Source: Symbiodinium natans (lineage: Eukaryota; Sar; Dinophyceae; Suessiales; Symbiodiniaceae). From it: a stretch of 64,000 nucleotides of DNA. The stretch covers positions 1-64,000 of the forward strand of contig CAJNDS010002284.1 in assembly GCA_905221605.1 (NCBI GenBank), written 5' to 3'. Positions within the stretch are counted from its first letter, which is position 1; every line of letters begins with the position of its first letter. Under the pieces are notes generated by a model. It was given only the letters and a program-made list of their open reading frames with translations. It searched no databases and was not told where the DNA came from. Below are positions 24,743-36,300 of the stretch, one piece after another. The translations under genes and the position numbers were made by a program.

Positions 24743-27700
24743 AGGTCATGACAAACCTGCGTGCGATGGTGATCCCCGTGATCCCCCGTCTCTTCGAAGG
24801 GCCTTGGAAAATGCCGATGGCATTCTGCCACGTCCGACAAATTGCTTGGCACTGGTAGATGATCTCATGGGTCGGACTTTATTGAGGTTCGTAGAATAGG
24901 TTCTGGGCATGGGACTGCATGGGTCACGTCTCAGCTCAGTGCGGCATGATGCCAAAACGGGATTGTGAATCTACCGTGCCGATCTGTTCTCTGCCCGTAA
25001 TTACCGTTAGCGGACCCTTGGAACTGTTGATGTCTGGAAGTGCTGCCGGCGCCGCACTATTGCGAACGTGGAAGGTCGTCCAAAAGCAGAAGGCAGGCTA
25101 AGAACACAGTAGACGCCCTTCAGCAATCGAGTACAGACGATGCAATGCTGGATGCTACTTGGTCTATTGTCTCCGACAGCCAATGCATAGCCTGTTCGAA
25201 CCAACTACATCAACCCGAGAGTTTTGACACGCGACTGCGCTGAAAACGGAGTATGGGCCACTCACATCTAGCCCTGCCATCAGGATTCAACGGTCTATGC
25301 TTAGCTCAGATATGAGCTCTGATATCAATAACGCTGCCTGCGGAACATTCGCGTGCAACGCAACGTCGGCATCTGGCTCAAACAACAACATGAAGGAACC
25401 ATCTGGTTTTGCACGTTTGATGGCACCGGCTGCCACTGAATGCTGGCAAGGTCTGCGCATTAAGCCGGAGTGCAATGAACGACACACGCAGGTTGGACAA
25501 TTCGACAAGCTTCGGTACCGGGATCCCGCATTGTGAAGGGGGAGTTGGGGCCTGCACTGTCACCATCCCCACGCCCCCCTCCCCCGAGAAGCGCTCCAAA
25601 AGGAATTCCGGAGCATAGTCAGCAGAACACAATGTATACTTCATGCTCCGATTATGTGCATTACGTGGGAGCAGGCAGCATGACAGGTATCCGTTCGGAG
25701 GCAAAATGATGGAGAGCAGCGTCCATGGCATGCTCAAGCAGGCATTCTGTTGCGGGGTCTTGAGGTGCACAGAGGGATACCTGTGGCCCGTTGACCACAA
25801 GTCACCCACCCGGCCACCCCTCTCATGGAAGTCTTGGAGTCTGAGATGAGATGCAGCCGAAAGCAGAAAGCACACTCTGCCGAGGCACGTGCCGCGTTTT
25901 GTGTTGGATAGCGTACGGAGAGTTGTGACAATGGAGACACAACCTTCCTGGACGTCCCCTGGACATTTCTCGTGGCTGACCCGCTGCAGCCCTTGAAGAG
26001 GGACCAACATGCCATGGGCCTTAAAACTTCCGATGAGGCACTGAAGGCATTGCCCCAGATGCTGGAAACTGAGGAGAAAGAACGCACAGGAGAGAGCATT
26101 GATTGCATTGCTGCGTCGTGGCTATCTGTCTCCTACTGGCAGATCAATCCGATAGCTTCTGGGACGAGAGGAGCGACACCAGCGGAAGCCGCGGGGCCAC
26201 CGTTGATTCACACAGCGAGCTCGAAAGGCGCTTCGACGTCTGAAGTTTCGGTTTTCCTTCTCCCTTGCAAGATGCCAGACGGCAATGGGAATTTTGCGGG
26301 GAGGTCCCGCCTCTCATGTCCCGTTGCCTCATTTCATCGTTTCAAAAAGGGGACGTGCCAGGGTGCCAAGTGCATCTCGGCGCCTGGAGTCCACGTGTGA
26401 CTTTGGGAACTGGGGGATACACGTGTCAGTTTCTAGTCGTTTCCTTCAAAGGCTTCAGCCTGCAGGGCTTTCAGGGCGCCGAAGACATCAAACTTGATGG
26501 CCAACAGAAACAGCTGCCAGCAAGGTGAGTGACATGAGACTGGAGCACTCGGAGCAAGTCATTCTAAAAAGCCCAAACCCAACAACTCGCGAACACCTCG
26601 CTAAGCTTGCCAAGCTTGCGAAGCGGCTTATGGCCTGCGAGAGTCAGAGGCGAATGCCGTGAGTTTGGGGGTGGGGACAGTGCAAGACACGAATCTCAAG
26701 GCTTGTAGCGGTTTCTTAACGCTTCCAGAGAATTCTGCAATTATGCTTCAATGAGCTGCAGGATTTTTGTTAAGGCTCGGAAGCGTGTAGGTACATGCGG
26801 CACCAAGTTACGCCGTAGCTGTGCGCCATTGCCACGTCTCAGCTTCGACTGCCTGTGATGCTCAGGACAGCCCGCTGAGGACAATTGAGCCGAGTGTGTC
26901 ACTTCAGCTCGCGTACACACTGCGCAAAATGTGTAAACGCTGTTCTGCAACCGTCGCAGTGGGCGACAGCTGCGAATGAAGAAGAGGTTCCGTTAATCTG
27001 AATCCAAGCACATGGGCCCCAAGAAGCTCAAACGTCGCTTTGCCCTTGTCTGTTGCGAGTTTCTTCGCAGACTAGAAGGACCGTCCTCTTGGTTGACACT
27101 GAATGGAACGCATCAAGGAGCATCTGGCAAGACAAACTGCTCCAGCTTCTCTTCCAATCCCAGGCAAGACGGGCAAGACTTTCCCTGAGAGCTGAGCACA
27201 AACACAAAGATCTTTAATGGGGGCTTGACTTTACACTCTGGCATGTGAGGTCTGGAGCCATTGCCACAAGGCACGGAAAACTCGCTTTGCTTAAAGGCTT
27301 AGGCTTGCGCATCCCTAGGGTTGTACTTGGGTGAAATTCGATGAAGTCTATGCTGACTGCTGAAGCATCTACGCAGTTTCGAGACCCTTGCACGTCTTCG
27401 AACTCGCAAAAGAGTAGGGAAAATGCGTTCGGGCTGGTCTTCAGAGTCTTCAATCTAAACCCATGTGGCGCGGGAGTGCTAGGGCGTGGGGCCTTAAGAG
27501 AGTGGAGGGGTGGCTGCAGGTTTGGGTACTGGAGAGTGCTCCAGCACTTCAGAAGTCCGGAGCTGCAAGTCACGCTGCGCGTCGCAGACCGAGAGCATAC
27601 TCTGAGAGAATGCGCTGCCTCACGCCTAGAGACTGAAAATGAGAACTTGACAAGTTCAAAAAGTGCTTAAGGAAATATCATTGTGTGCATCCCATGCATT

Positions 27701-27770
27701 TTGGGACCCCATGCCTGAGACGCACAGCACGGACCGCGCACCGAACGGCACGGCAGCAAAGTCTTTGTCG

Positions 27771-27788
27771 GGCTTCTCCGGCTTCTCC
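27771..27788. repeat. 9-bp tandem duplication
   Basis: GGCTTCTCC twice. Confidence 0.9.
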
Positions 27789-27862
27789 ACATGTGCAATG
27801 AAAGAAAGTTGGAAAGTTTGATGACTTGGCAAGTGGCCTCGACCTTGTCTAAGTCGTTGCAT

Positions 27863-27889
27863 AGTGCAGGCAGTGCAGGCAGTGCAGGG
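27863..27889. repeat. 9-bp tandem repeat, 3 copies
   Basis: AGTGCAGGC twice, then AGTGCAGGG. Confidence 0.93.
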
Positions 27890-28330
27890 CACACGAGGCG
27901 CAGCTGAGAGATGGACTGCTAGAAAAGGCAAAACAGGCACACGATGTACCCGGCAAGCTACCTCGCTACCCAAGTCGGTGTGAGCTGATTTCGCTGAGTG
28001 AGCTGCGCCATGCAAGTTACAACACCAGTTCGCACGGCCGGTCTCTGCTAATTCTGCCCGGCAGAAAAAACTGACCTGCAGTCAGCTGCAGTTGAAGAAT
28101 GCTGGCGAACTGATCGCTTTGTGCGGGCCGGCCTGCGCATTGTTGTGCCTGGCCGCGCTTCATGTGGAGAAAGCGAACTCCGCCGTTGCACTGAGAAACG
28201 ATTTGTACACGACTGGGGGATACAGGAGTGTTCTGCTGTGGGAACTACGCCAACTATGCGACTCGTGGGAGTATCAAGGTCAGTGTCGGGGCAGTGGATC
28301 GGAGGTCAAAGCGTCAGATCCGTCAGACCC

Positions 28331-28366
28331 TTCAAATCCTTCAATTCCTTCAATTCCTTCAATCCA
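28331..28366. repeat. 9-bp tandem repeat, 4 copies
   Basis: TTCAAATCC, TTCAATTCC, TTCAATTCC, TTCAATCCA in exact 9-bp phase. Confidence 0.94.
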
Positions 28367-28524
28367 CCCTGGCAGGTTTTGACTCGTTTGACCTTCTCTC
28401 TGGCTGCGAGTCTGCTACCCTTCTCTGTGATGCTTTGCTGCTTCCCACGCCACAGCCTCGTGTGGGTTGCCCTGTAAAGTGTGCACGCAGTGCACATTTC
28501 CAGGCGCATGTCTTGACAAGTGCA

Positions 28525-28604
28525 GCATCCAAAGCATCCAAAGCATCCAAGGACAGCTGCCAGGGCTTTAAGCTGCGCTGTCGCTGCTGCTGCTGCTGCT
28601 GCTG
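28525..28604. repeat. 9-bp tandem repeat plus GCT microsatellite
   Basis: GCATCCAAA occurs three times at 28525-28551 (the last ends in G). A (GCT)n run of about seven units follows at 28582-28604. Confidence 0.93.
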
Positions 28605-29448
28605 CCCGTGAATGCCATAAAGGTGCCTTGACCTCTGAACATCGCTGAACAAGATGTCTTTCCCCTCTGTAAAGGGAAAACGTTAAAGCGTCGTGCCAGT
28701 CGTTTCAGCAAAGTGCCACGCTGCACCCGCTGCATGCCCATGTGGCCTATGTGCAGCATGTACTGAAACCGACTTAGGGCCTCAGTCCCGACCACTTCTG
28801 AGGGCAACGCGAAACACAAACTCTGTTTTGGCATTCCCCCCCCGCGTGAGCGCGTGAGTGGGAAAGTCGGGAGGTCAGGGTAGCAGTGCATACAGTGCAT
28901 ACAGGTTATGGTTCAGAATGGACTGAAGACGATGCATGCCGCCAAAAGCTATGTTGATAGACTGGCGCTTGTGTTCTCGATCCACAGCTCCATCTCATGC
29001 CACAGGACTACACGAGTCTGCAGGAAGTATTTCCCCGACCCATGCCGGCTAGATCGACAAGTTGCCAGATTGAATGGGCTTATAATGATAGGACACTCGA
29101 CTAAGCCAAGCAGGTTGGATTCGGCGGGGGGAGGCGGCCTCGGATTCGTTCATGGTGTTCACATTGAATGGTCGGGAAAATCTGAGGCGGCGTTCATGTA
29201 TCCATTCATGGGAAAGTGTTGCGAGCAAGCCGTCAGTAGACCATTTTACTGGCTTAGCCAAAGGGGACGCAGAAGTTGTGCTGCCACGGCTTTTGCGGAG
29301 AAGCAGCTGGTCCAAATCGCTGTTGAGTCCTAGTTCCCATCCGAGCGCATAAAACGTCTCGAGGCTCACAGCTTCCTAGAAGCAGAGAGGGCGAGCCTCT
29401 GAGGGCGCAGGGCGCCTCTGAGGGATTCTGCGGCTCAGAACTATTCTG

Positions 29449-30279
29449 TTGCCCCTGAGCAATGCCAAAGTGAACACAAGGCAGCGAGGTGCGTGCACTT
29501 GTACAGCCGGATGGCCGCTCAACCTTCTATCCGATTATATCCGATTCTATCCCCCAAATCTGCTGGAAGCTTATTCGCTGTCCTCAAAGTCTGAGAGGCG
29601 AACATGGAGACTGCAGTTGCAAAGTTCACACCCAACATGTGTTCCCGGTCCCTTGGAGAAAGCTGTCTTTAAGCGCCAAGTCCCGGATCTGAAGTGGACA
29701 AACAAAGCAAACTCCTTCTGCGAGGAGTCAGGGGCCCCAGGAGCACAGAAACACGTGGGCCTGCGACTCCAGGAAAGCCGGGACAATGCAGACAGCAAGG
29801 CCAAGCCCGTCATCGGGTCCAATACCCGAGTCGGTCAAGAGAAGGGTCGGGGCCCGATCACCTGGAAGCTGGAGCAGCTAGAGGGGCTTAGGCTTGATGG
29901 CACGCTGGGAGGGTTCTGGAAGTCTGGAAGCAAAACGGGCCACGACTCTTGCAGCCTCTTTGCGCATATCGCCCGCCTTAAGGACGACAGACTGGCAATG
30001 AATGCACGTGTATGCCGGCCAGCACTTCCAAGAGAAGATCAAGTTTCAGGCCTCCCAACGGTCCACAAGGCTCACTGGATACCAGGATACTCAGGATACC
30101 AAGTGACAGACTCCTTGTTGCAGACCCCGGGAAGAGAGCAACGACTGCGAACGGATTCATACTGCAAACGGCGCAGAATAGCAGAATGCCCCCAGAACCG
30201 CGTGCTGAGCGCATGGAACCCCTGGAGCATCTGCGAAACGGGGAACCCATATGGAAGACCTGAGGCTAAGCAAACATGA
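29449..30279 (+). CDS. Long open frame, unidentified, probably not a gene
   Basis: A 276-codon open frame opening MPLSNAKV and ending at a TGA. I recognise no domain, signal peptide or membrane segment. The composition is K/R/S/T-rich without obvious repeats. Sizeable open frames also exist on the complementary strand in the same interval. It is the longest open frame between the left tandem array and the retrotransposon, which is the only reason to list it. No intron signals or neighbouring exons were found to support it. Confidence 0.15.
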   Translation: MPLSNAKVNTRQRGACTCTAGWPLNLLSDYIRFYPPNLLEAYSLSSKSERRTWRLQLQSSHPTCVPGPLEKAVFKRQVPDLKWTNKANSFCEESGAPGAQKHVGLRLQESRDNADSKAKPVIGSNTRVGQEKGRGPITWKLEQLEGLRLDGTLGGFWKSGSKTGHDSCSLFAHIARLKDDRLAMNARVCRPALPREDQVSGLPTVHKAHWIPGYSGYQVTDSLLQTPGREQRLRTDSYCKRRRIAECPQNRVLSAWNPWSICETGNPYGRPEAKQT

Positions 30280-30527
30280 CTCGTTGTCAAAACGCAGAGC
30301 AACTTCAGGCTTCCTTGGGGTTCTCTTGCCACCTTTGCAGATGTAGACCCTTTCGTTTGACGTTTTTGGCGACTGGGAGTCTTTAATTGGCAGTATTGGT
30401 AGGGTATCGGCTTTGCGAAGCCTGCAGACCTGAAGACAAAGACGACCTTGAGAAGCTACACTCATTCAGCCATTCCATCAGTGCAGCTGTATGAACACAA
30501 TTGCTTTGCAGTCTTTCTGGCTTCACA

Positions 30528-30690
30528 AGAACGAAAGGCACTCGCAGAGCAGCATGCTCAGAGCAACACATTTAACGGACATGCCGCCTGTGCATACATG
30601 AGTGCGGACTGTACTTGCACAGGGTGGTGGCGTGACTTGCGGGACACGTGGAGCTATGGCCGGTCTCATGGGAGCCATGTGCTCTCCGGG
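30528..30690. repeat. Dispersed direct repeat, copy 1
   Basis: Matches 31497-31690 over about 150 bp, sharing CGAAAGGCACTCGCAGAG, GACATGCCGCCTGTGCATAC, and GTGGAGCTATGGCCGGTCTC. The copies are about 970 bp apart in the same orientation and are clearly diverged. Neither shows tRNA-like boxes or a poly(A) tail, so a SINE cannot be argued. Confidence 0.85.
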
Positions 30691-31082
30691 CTTGCACCTC
30701 CTCGTCTTGCACTGTGAGAGCTACTTGTGAGCAAGCTTCTTCACCAAAAACCACGTCTGGGTGCAAGGAGAGAAGCCATGGGGATCTGGCAAACAAGCGA
30801 AAGAATGGAAGCTTTCAGTTGACGAGAACATAGACTGCCAGCTTCTTTCAAGCCTTAAGTCTTTCAGGCCCTGCTTGCTCCGCTTGCTGTTCGCCCACAT
30901 AGGTCCATAGGTTCATCGTGGGACGATGTTACTCTTGAAGGCTCCCGAAGAAATCGTGGCACAGCTACACCGCGCCGTCCCTGCTGACCTGTGAATCCCA
31001 ACGCCATCCTACGGCCAAAGGCGATGCAGGATGCGTCCACCATCAAGATGCTTGATTCTTTCTGCAGACAGGGGCGTGATGG

Positions 31083-31109
31083 TCTCGACTCTCTCGACTC
31101 TCTCGTCTC
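31083..31109. repeat. 9-bp tandem repeat, 3 copies
   Basis: TCTCGACTC twice, then TCTCGTCTC. Confidence 0.92.
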
Positions 31110-31140
31110 TTCCACAGCGACATCAAAGCCGAGAGCAAGG

Positions 31141-31184
31141 CCGCACGGGCGGCCGCACGGGCGGCCGCACGGGCGGCCGCACGG
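31141..31184. repeat. 12-bp tandem repeat, 3.7 copies
   Basis: CCGCACGGGCGG at 31141, 31153 and 31165, plus a partial fourth. Each junction makes a GCGGCCGC octamer. Confidence 0.95.
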
Positions 31185-31496
31185 CACACCCCGGCTACCT
31201 GCAGTCTCGTCGAGCCGAAAACTCCAGCACCACGCTTGCCGATGGGTATGATGTGTATGAACTAAGCGGAGCTTGAGCCAAATAGAGGGTTTGGCTGAGT
31301 ACACAAGCAGAGGCCAGGCGCAAGGCCAACACATGAGGAGTCTGTCAGAGGGAAGACTGCTGGCGAAGATTCAGTGCCAGCCTGGGCAGAGGCTTTCCCG
31401 GTGGAGCGCTGCAGTGGCTCAGGCCCTCAACAGCTTCCAGTCCTGCGCTGAGAAGACGCAGTGCTCAAGAAGCTCTTATTGAGCGCGTGAGCGTCT

Positions 31497-31690
31497 CAGG
31501 GACGAAAGGCACTCGCAGAGTAGCATGCTCAGACCAACACATTCCACGGACATGCCGCCTGTGCATACAGGAGTGCGGACTGTGCTTGCACAGGGTCACC
31601 TCCGCAGTTATTCCGCGGTAGGGTGGCGTGACATGCGTGACACGCGGGACATGTGGAGCTATGGCCGGTCTCATGGGAGCTGCCAAGCAG
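31497..31690. repeat. Dispersed direct repeat, copy 2
   Basis: Second copy of the element at 30528-30690. It carries about 28 extra bases after TGCACAGGGT, containing CCGCAGTTATTCCGCGG and bounded on both sides by AGGGT. That looks like a small insertion with a 5-bp duplication, or a deletion from the other copy. Confidence 0.85.
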
Positions 31691-31986
31691 GGAGGGCGGA
31701 GGCCATCTTATTTGGGAGCCATGTGGAGCGAGCCGAGGGTTTGGGATCGAATACCGCAAAGCGCGGTGGATAGCCTAAAGCCCCAGGCGCATTCTTTTGT
31801 GTCTCACACTACTGCGCCGCCATAGCTCTGCACGGCCGATCACCCGCCTGGCACAGGAACCTGCGGCGAAACAGGGCAAGGACGAGAATCAGGTCTCGCT
31901 TTGGACCGACTCCCTCCTTTACACGACGTTTTCATCTGGCAAATCACCACGGTACAGACCCTCGTTTCGCAGATAGGCTTGTACGT

Positions 31987-33267
31987 ATGGGAAGGCAAGG
32001 AGGCAACCAATGGCAATGGGGCCAGTCCAGTGGAAAGGCCGGCAAGCACGTTCGCTACTGGGCCGGATCCTGGTCGGCCTCGCCCTCTTGGCAGCATGCC
32101 AAACGGTACAAGGACAAAGAGGTCCCTCTCTTCCCCAAGTACAACGAGATGTCATTGCAGAATCCACAGCATGGTTCCACGAAGGTGACCGGGTCAGATG
32201 CAGATGGCTTGGACGTGGGCGACGACGTCCGGGACATCCAAAGATATGTTACCATGCTCAGGAAAGCGGAAGCCAAAATCCGCAAGCAGGCAGAGCTCAA
32301 AGCAAAGCGTACGGAGCAGTGGGGGGTTTTCCAGCAGGAGCTGAAGCGCGCCTTCCTGTCACAGCAGAAGGAGTATCAGGACGAGATGGTCAAGTTGGAC
32401 CAGGAGCTGCAGGAGGCCCAAGAACAGAAGGCTGTAGCTGCTCGGCAGCTCAAGGAGTACATCAACGGCGGTTCGAGGCCTCAGCCTGTTGCCAGCATCT
32501 CTGCAGAGCAGCAGGCGTCTTGGGAGCAGCTCTTGAATGGTGGCCAGCCAGTGACAAAGGAGGACTCCATGCTGGACACCTGGGTTCAGCAAGCGGCTCT
32601 TGGGCAGCCGCTCCCGGAGCATGCTCAGGTGCAACTCGCAGCATGGCTGGACCGTCATGCGCCGCCGCCGCCCTTGATGACTCCACCGCATACGAGGTCC
32701 ACCCAGCAGATGATGACTCCGAGGCAGGACTTGCGTGCGGCACCTCCACCGCAGCGGCCCCCAGTAGTGGAGGCGTTGCGGCCCTCTGTGGGGGAGGCCC
32801 AGCCCTGCGCCTATGTGAGCCCCGACAGTGGCCCTGCCACTTTGGATCCATACATGATGTCGCCGTCTGGGCCCAACATTACTATGTTTGGTGGGCCCGC
32901 ACCGAGTACCGAGGCCCTGTCGCAACCTCCTGGCGCGGGGCGTTCAGCAAACAGAGCCTCGACGTCAGTCCGTGCTACCAGAAGGGCCAGTCCGGGGCAA
33001 GCCTTGAAGCCCTTTCGCAGTTCAGTCAAGGCTGCCACGAAAATGGCCTCCCCAACAGTACGCCCAGATGCTTCTCAGGCATTGGCTGCGAGGCTCGAGG
33101 AGCGCCGCAAGCGCATGACTGCGGAGATCAATGTTCCTGTCGGTGTGCCGGTGTGCTTCCTGGACGACGACTCGGACCTGGAAGAGACCAGAGAAGCGGG
33201 GGGATCTCTAGATCTTGGTGGTGGCGAGGCAGTCGCCAGCAACATCAGCTTGGGACAGATGGAGTAG
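31987..33267 (+). CDS. LINE ORF1 protein with coiled coil
   Basis: A 426-residue protein upstream of the ORF2 that encodes the retrotransposition enzymes, in the usual place for a LINE ORF1 (RNA-binding and assembly protein). The N-terminus is Gly/Gln/Trp-rich (MGRQGGNQWQWG) and leads to a Trp/Ser segment. Residues about 75-160 are strongly charged and heptad-like (K/E/Q/A/L-rich), the pattern of a coiled coil. The C-terminal half is Pro/Ala-rich and low complexity, ending in an acidic stretch with DDDSDLEE. No CCHC knuckle or RRM is visible. The frame stays open upstream of this ATG to about 31790, but no earlier ATG was found, so this Met is the best start. The stop is TAG, 68 bases before a possible ORF2 Met. 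Confidence 0.75.
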   Translation: MGRQGGNQWQWGQSSGKAGKHVRYWAGSWSASPSWQHAKRYKDKEVPLFPKYNEMSLQNPQHGSTKVTGSDADGLDVGDDVRDIQRYVTMLRKAEAKIRKQAELKAKRTEQWGVFQQELKRAFLSQQKEYQDEMVKLDQELQEAQEQKAVAARQLKEYINGGSRPQPVASISAEQQASWEQLLNGGQPVTKEDSMLDTWVQQAALGQPLPEHAQVQLAAWLDRHAPPPPLMTPPHTRSTQQMMTPRQDLRAAPPPQRPPVVEALRPSVGEAQPCAYVSPDSGPATLDPYMMSPSGPNITMFGGPAPSTEALSQPPGAGRSANRASTSVRATRRASPGQALKPFRSSVKAATKMASPTVRPDASQALAARLEERRKRMTAEINVPVGVPVCFLDDDSDLEETREAGGSLDLGGGEAVASNISLGQME

Positions 33268-33335
33268 TACGACTGGGTGCTTCAATCCCGCGCGCAGGCT
33301 GCTCATTCCTTGCGAGTCGCTCTCATGCTTGTGGT

Positions 33336-36300
33336 ATGTCATCTGAGTGCCTCATTTTGCTGAGTGAGCAGGTCAGCCCTAATCTTTATTGTAGGTTTGC
33401 ACATAGCACCCTCTCTGGCTCCTCTTTCTCATTGCTGGCTTTTCCCTTGTTGTATCCTCCCTGTCGTTCGGCTATATTGCAGCTCGCCTTTGGCTGGAGC
33501 ACTGACCTCTCTTTCGGCATGCCTCCCTGGCTCATCCGTCTTCAGTTGTCGGGCTTCTCCTTTGGCTGTTTGCAGTTGCCTGAGATATCGCCTTGTCGGT
33601 CCTGCCTAGGGGCTCCGGGCACCTTCGGTTCATCCTTGTCGCTTGTCTGTCTTTTCGCTTGCAGTGCTTCCGCCTGCCCTCATCTCTTCTGTCTCGTTGA
33701 GGCTCCTTCGGTCCCTCTTTTGCAGCTCGCCGTTGGCTGGAGCATTGGCCTTGGCCGAAGGAGTCTTCCTCCCGGACACGCTGGCGGTTGTGCTGCTTCG
33801 TTCCACTCTGTTGTCTCTGGCGGTGTTAGGTACCCCGCGCCCTGCTTGAGGTCTGTTGTGCACAAGACGCATAAGGTCCCAGGCGGTCTGACGCGGCCCC
33901 TCGCTGAGACACTGCTCTTTCTTTGCTTGCGCCGGGGCGCCCTTTTCGACTGCCATGCCTCGGCTCGGGCTCCCTCCCGGCTGTTGCTGCGTTCAATCTC
34001 CTTAGATCTTGTGTCGTGCCGCCGCCCCTTCTTGGAGGTTTCGCAAGTAAAGTTGCTGGGTATTGGCGTTTCTGATTCTGGCTCTCTGTCGCAGCTCGCC
34101 GCTGGCTGGAGCATTGACCTGGTCCCCGAAGCAGTGCCATGTATCGATGTTCCCTCCGGAGAAGAGTTTGCAACAGGATATGGACTTGTTCCTCTCCCTT
34201 GGTTGGTTGCCTCACTTCACTGGGCCTTGTGGCTTCGGCTCAGCGTTGTCCTTTTGTCCCTCTCTAGCGCTGCCAAGGGCCTTGGCCTGTCTCTGCTTGC
34301 GATTCACCTTGTGGCTCTCTTTGGAGCATTTGCGCATGTTTGGCTCTCCGCACGATGTCGTTCACAAAAGTCCTTGTGGGGACCCGTTTGTCGCCCATCA
34401 CTCTTGCGCGGGTATAATGCTTTCCTTGTTGGGCGACATATGCAACTGGGCCCTGAGCTGTCACGGGGAAGACGGCAAGGCGCTCGCTGGCTTGTCTCTC
34501 CTCTCAAATGGTTCCTTGGACTGGCGCCATTTTGGTTGCGACCGTGCCACATTACGCCGTCTTTCACTGCTTACCTCCGGCCGCATTGGGACATACCGGT
34601 GTACGTCCGCGCGCAGCTTGGCCTTGAACCTCTCCGCATCATCGTCCTTGCTTCGCCGGATGACTTTGCTCAGACACTTACGCGCGGTAATGCTGGAGGA
34701 GTGCAGCCGCGCTCCCGCAGCCACGCTCCGCTCGGGAGCCTGGCCAGACTTGTAGACGACCCACATACTGCCAGCCCTCAAGGCGATCGCGCAGGCACGT
34801 GGCCTCATGGAGGTTTTCTCGCTCTACGGCCCTCGCTGGGGCCGACCTCGAAGTTGCCCACCTCTGCCTCCTCTTGTCCTACTGTGTTGGGACGCTTTGT
34901 GGGAGCTGCGCTTTCCTTTGCGGATATGTGGATTTCACGTGTGACCATGCCTTTGCACACTGGCCTGAGGCTTTCCCTCATGCGTGGCCGTGGGGGTTTG
35001 TTTGGCGCTTTGCTCTCGTTGGAGCTGACCCCGTGGGCTCTCGCCTCTGTGGTGCCTTCCTCATTCCCTGTCGCTGGGCAGATGCTGTCTGCCCCAGGTG
35101 TCCCAGGCTCAGGTCCGCGCCAGGTAGGTTCCTCATTCCCTGTCGCTGGGCAGATGCTGTCTGCCCCACATGTCCCAGGCCCAGGTCCGCGTCAGGTAGG
35201 TTCGCAGCTGCCTTCCTCATTCCCTGTCGCTGGACAGCATCCAGGCTCAGGTCCACACCAGGCAGGTTCGCAGGTGCCTTCCTCATTCCCTGTCGCTGGG
35301 CAGATGCTGTCTGCCCCAGGTGTCCCAGGCTCAGGTCCTCGCCAGGCAGGTTCGCAGGTGCCTTCCGCTGGGCAGACCAGGCTCAGGCTCAGGTCCACGC
35401 CAGGCAGGTTCGCAGGTGCCTTCCTCATTCTCTGTCGCAGGGCAGACGCTGTCTGTCCCAGGTTCGCAGGTGCCTTCCTCGTTCCCTGTCGCAGGGCAGA
35501 TGCCTGTCCCAGGTGTCCCAGGCCCAGGTCCGCGTCAGGTAGGTTCGCAGCTGCCTTCCTCATTCCCTGTCGCTGGGCAGATGCTGTCTGCCCCAGGTGT
35601 CCCAGGCTCAGGTCCACACCAGGCAGGTTCGCAGGTGCCTTCCTCATTCCCTGTCGCTGGGCAGATGCTGTCTGCCCCAGGTGTCCCAGGCTCAGGTCCA
35701 CACCAAGCAAGGCAGGTTCGCAGGTGCTTTCCGCTGGGCAGATGCTGTCTGTCCCAGGTGTCCCAGGCTCAGCTCCGCGCCAGATAGGTTCGCAGGTACC
35801 TTCCTCATTCCCTGTCGCTGGGCAGATGATGTCTGCCCCAGGTGTCCCAGGCTCAGGTCCACACCAGGCAGGTTCGCAGGTGCCTTCCTCATTCCCTGTC
35901 GCAGGGCAGACGCTGTCTGTTGCAGGTGTCCCAGGCTCAGATCCGCGCCAGGCAGGTTCGCAGGTGCCTTCCTCATTCCCTGTTTTCCTTGTCCCAGGTG
36001 TGCCAGGCGCAGGTCCACACCAAGGCAGGTCCGAGACGCCCTTGTTCCCTGTCGCAGGGCAGACTACATCTGCTCCAGGCGTCCTAGGTTCAGGCCAGGC
36101 AGGTTTGCAGCTTCGTTTGGGGGGACGTGGGGCGCATGCCTTGCGCATTCTGCTAATCCTTGCTCTCATGCCTGGTGTGCTGGCTTCACCTAGCTCTACT
36201 GCTTGTACCCCAGCCCCTAGCTACCCTAGTGTTGGGTTTAGGTCCCTCCCCCTTTCGGGTTTGCATTCAATTCCGCGTAGGGTGCCGACGCCCTGCCGGG

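Larger units (their letters stand above)
7561..29448. other. Long gene-poor region
   Basis: About 22 kb in which I could not support any protein-coding gene, rRNA or tRNA on either strand. Open frames up to about 210 codons exist, but they overlap on opposite strands and contain no recognisable motif. The region holds many 9-14 bp tandem duplications (listed separately), a CT microsatellite, telomere-like motifs at 9.9 kb, and a short hairpin at 24.15 kb. Genes of small dispersed exons could be missed by eye. Confidence 0.45.

Noticed and set aside
25378-26010. A 210-codon minus-strand open frame
   Set aside because: No motif, no sensible composition, and overlapping open frames on the other strand; likely chance.
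34500-34540. GCCATTTTGG inside the LINE as a spliced-leader relic
   Set aside because: Ten-base match within an open coding region and no further similarity; coincidence.
35192-36169. A 325-codon open frame on the minus strand, Gly/Pro/Thr-rich
   Set aside because: It is the mirror image of the 84-bp minisatellite in the LINE; the unit lacks stops on both strands.
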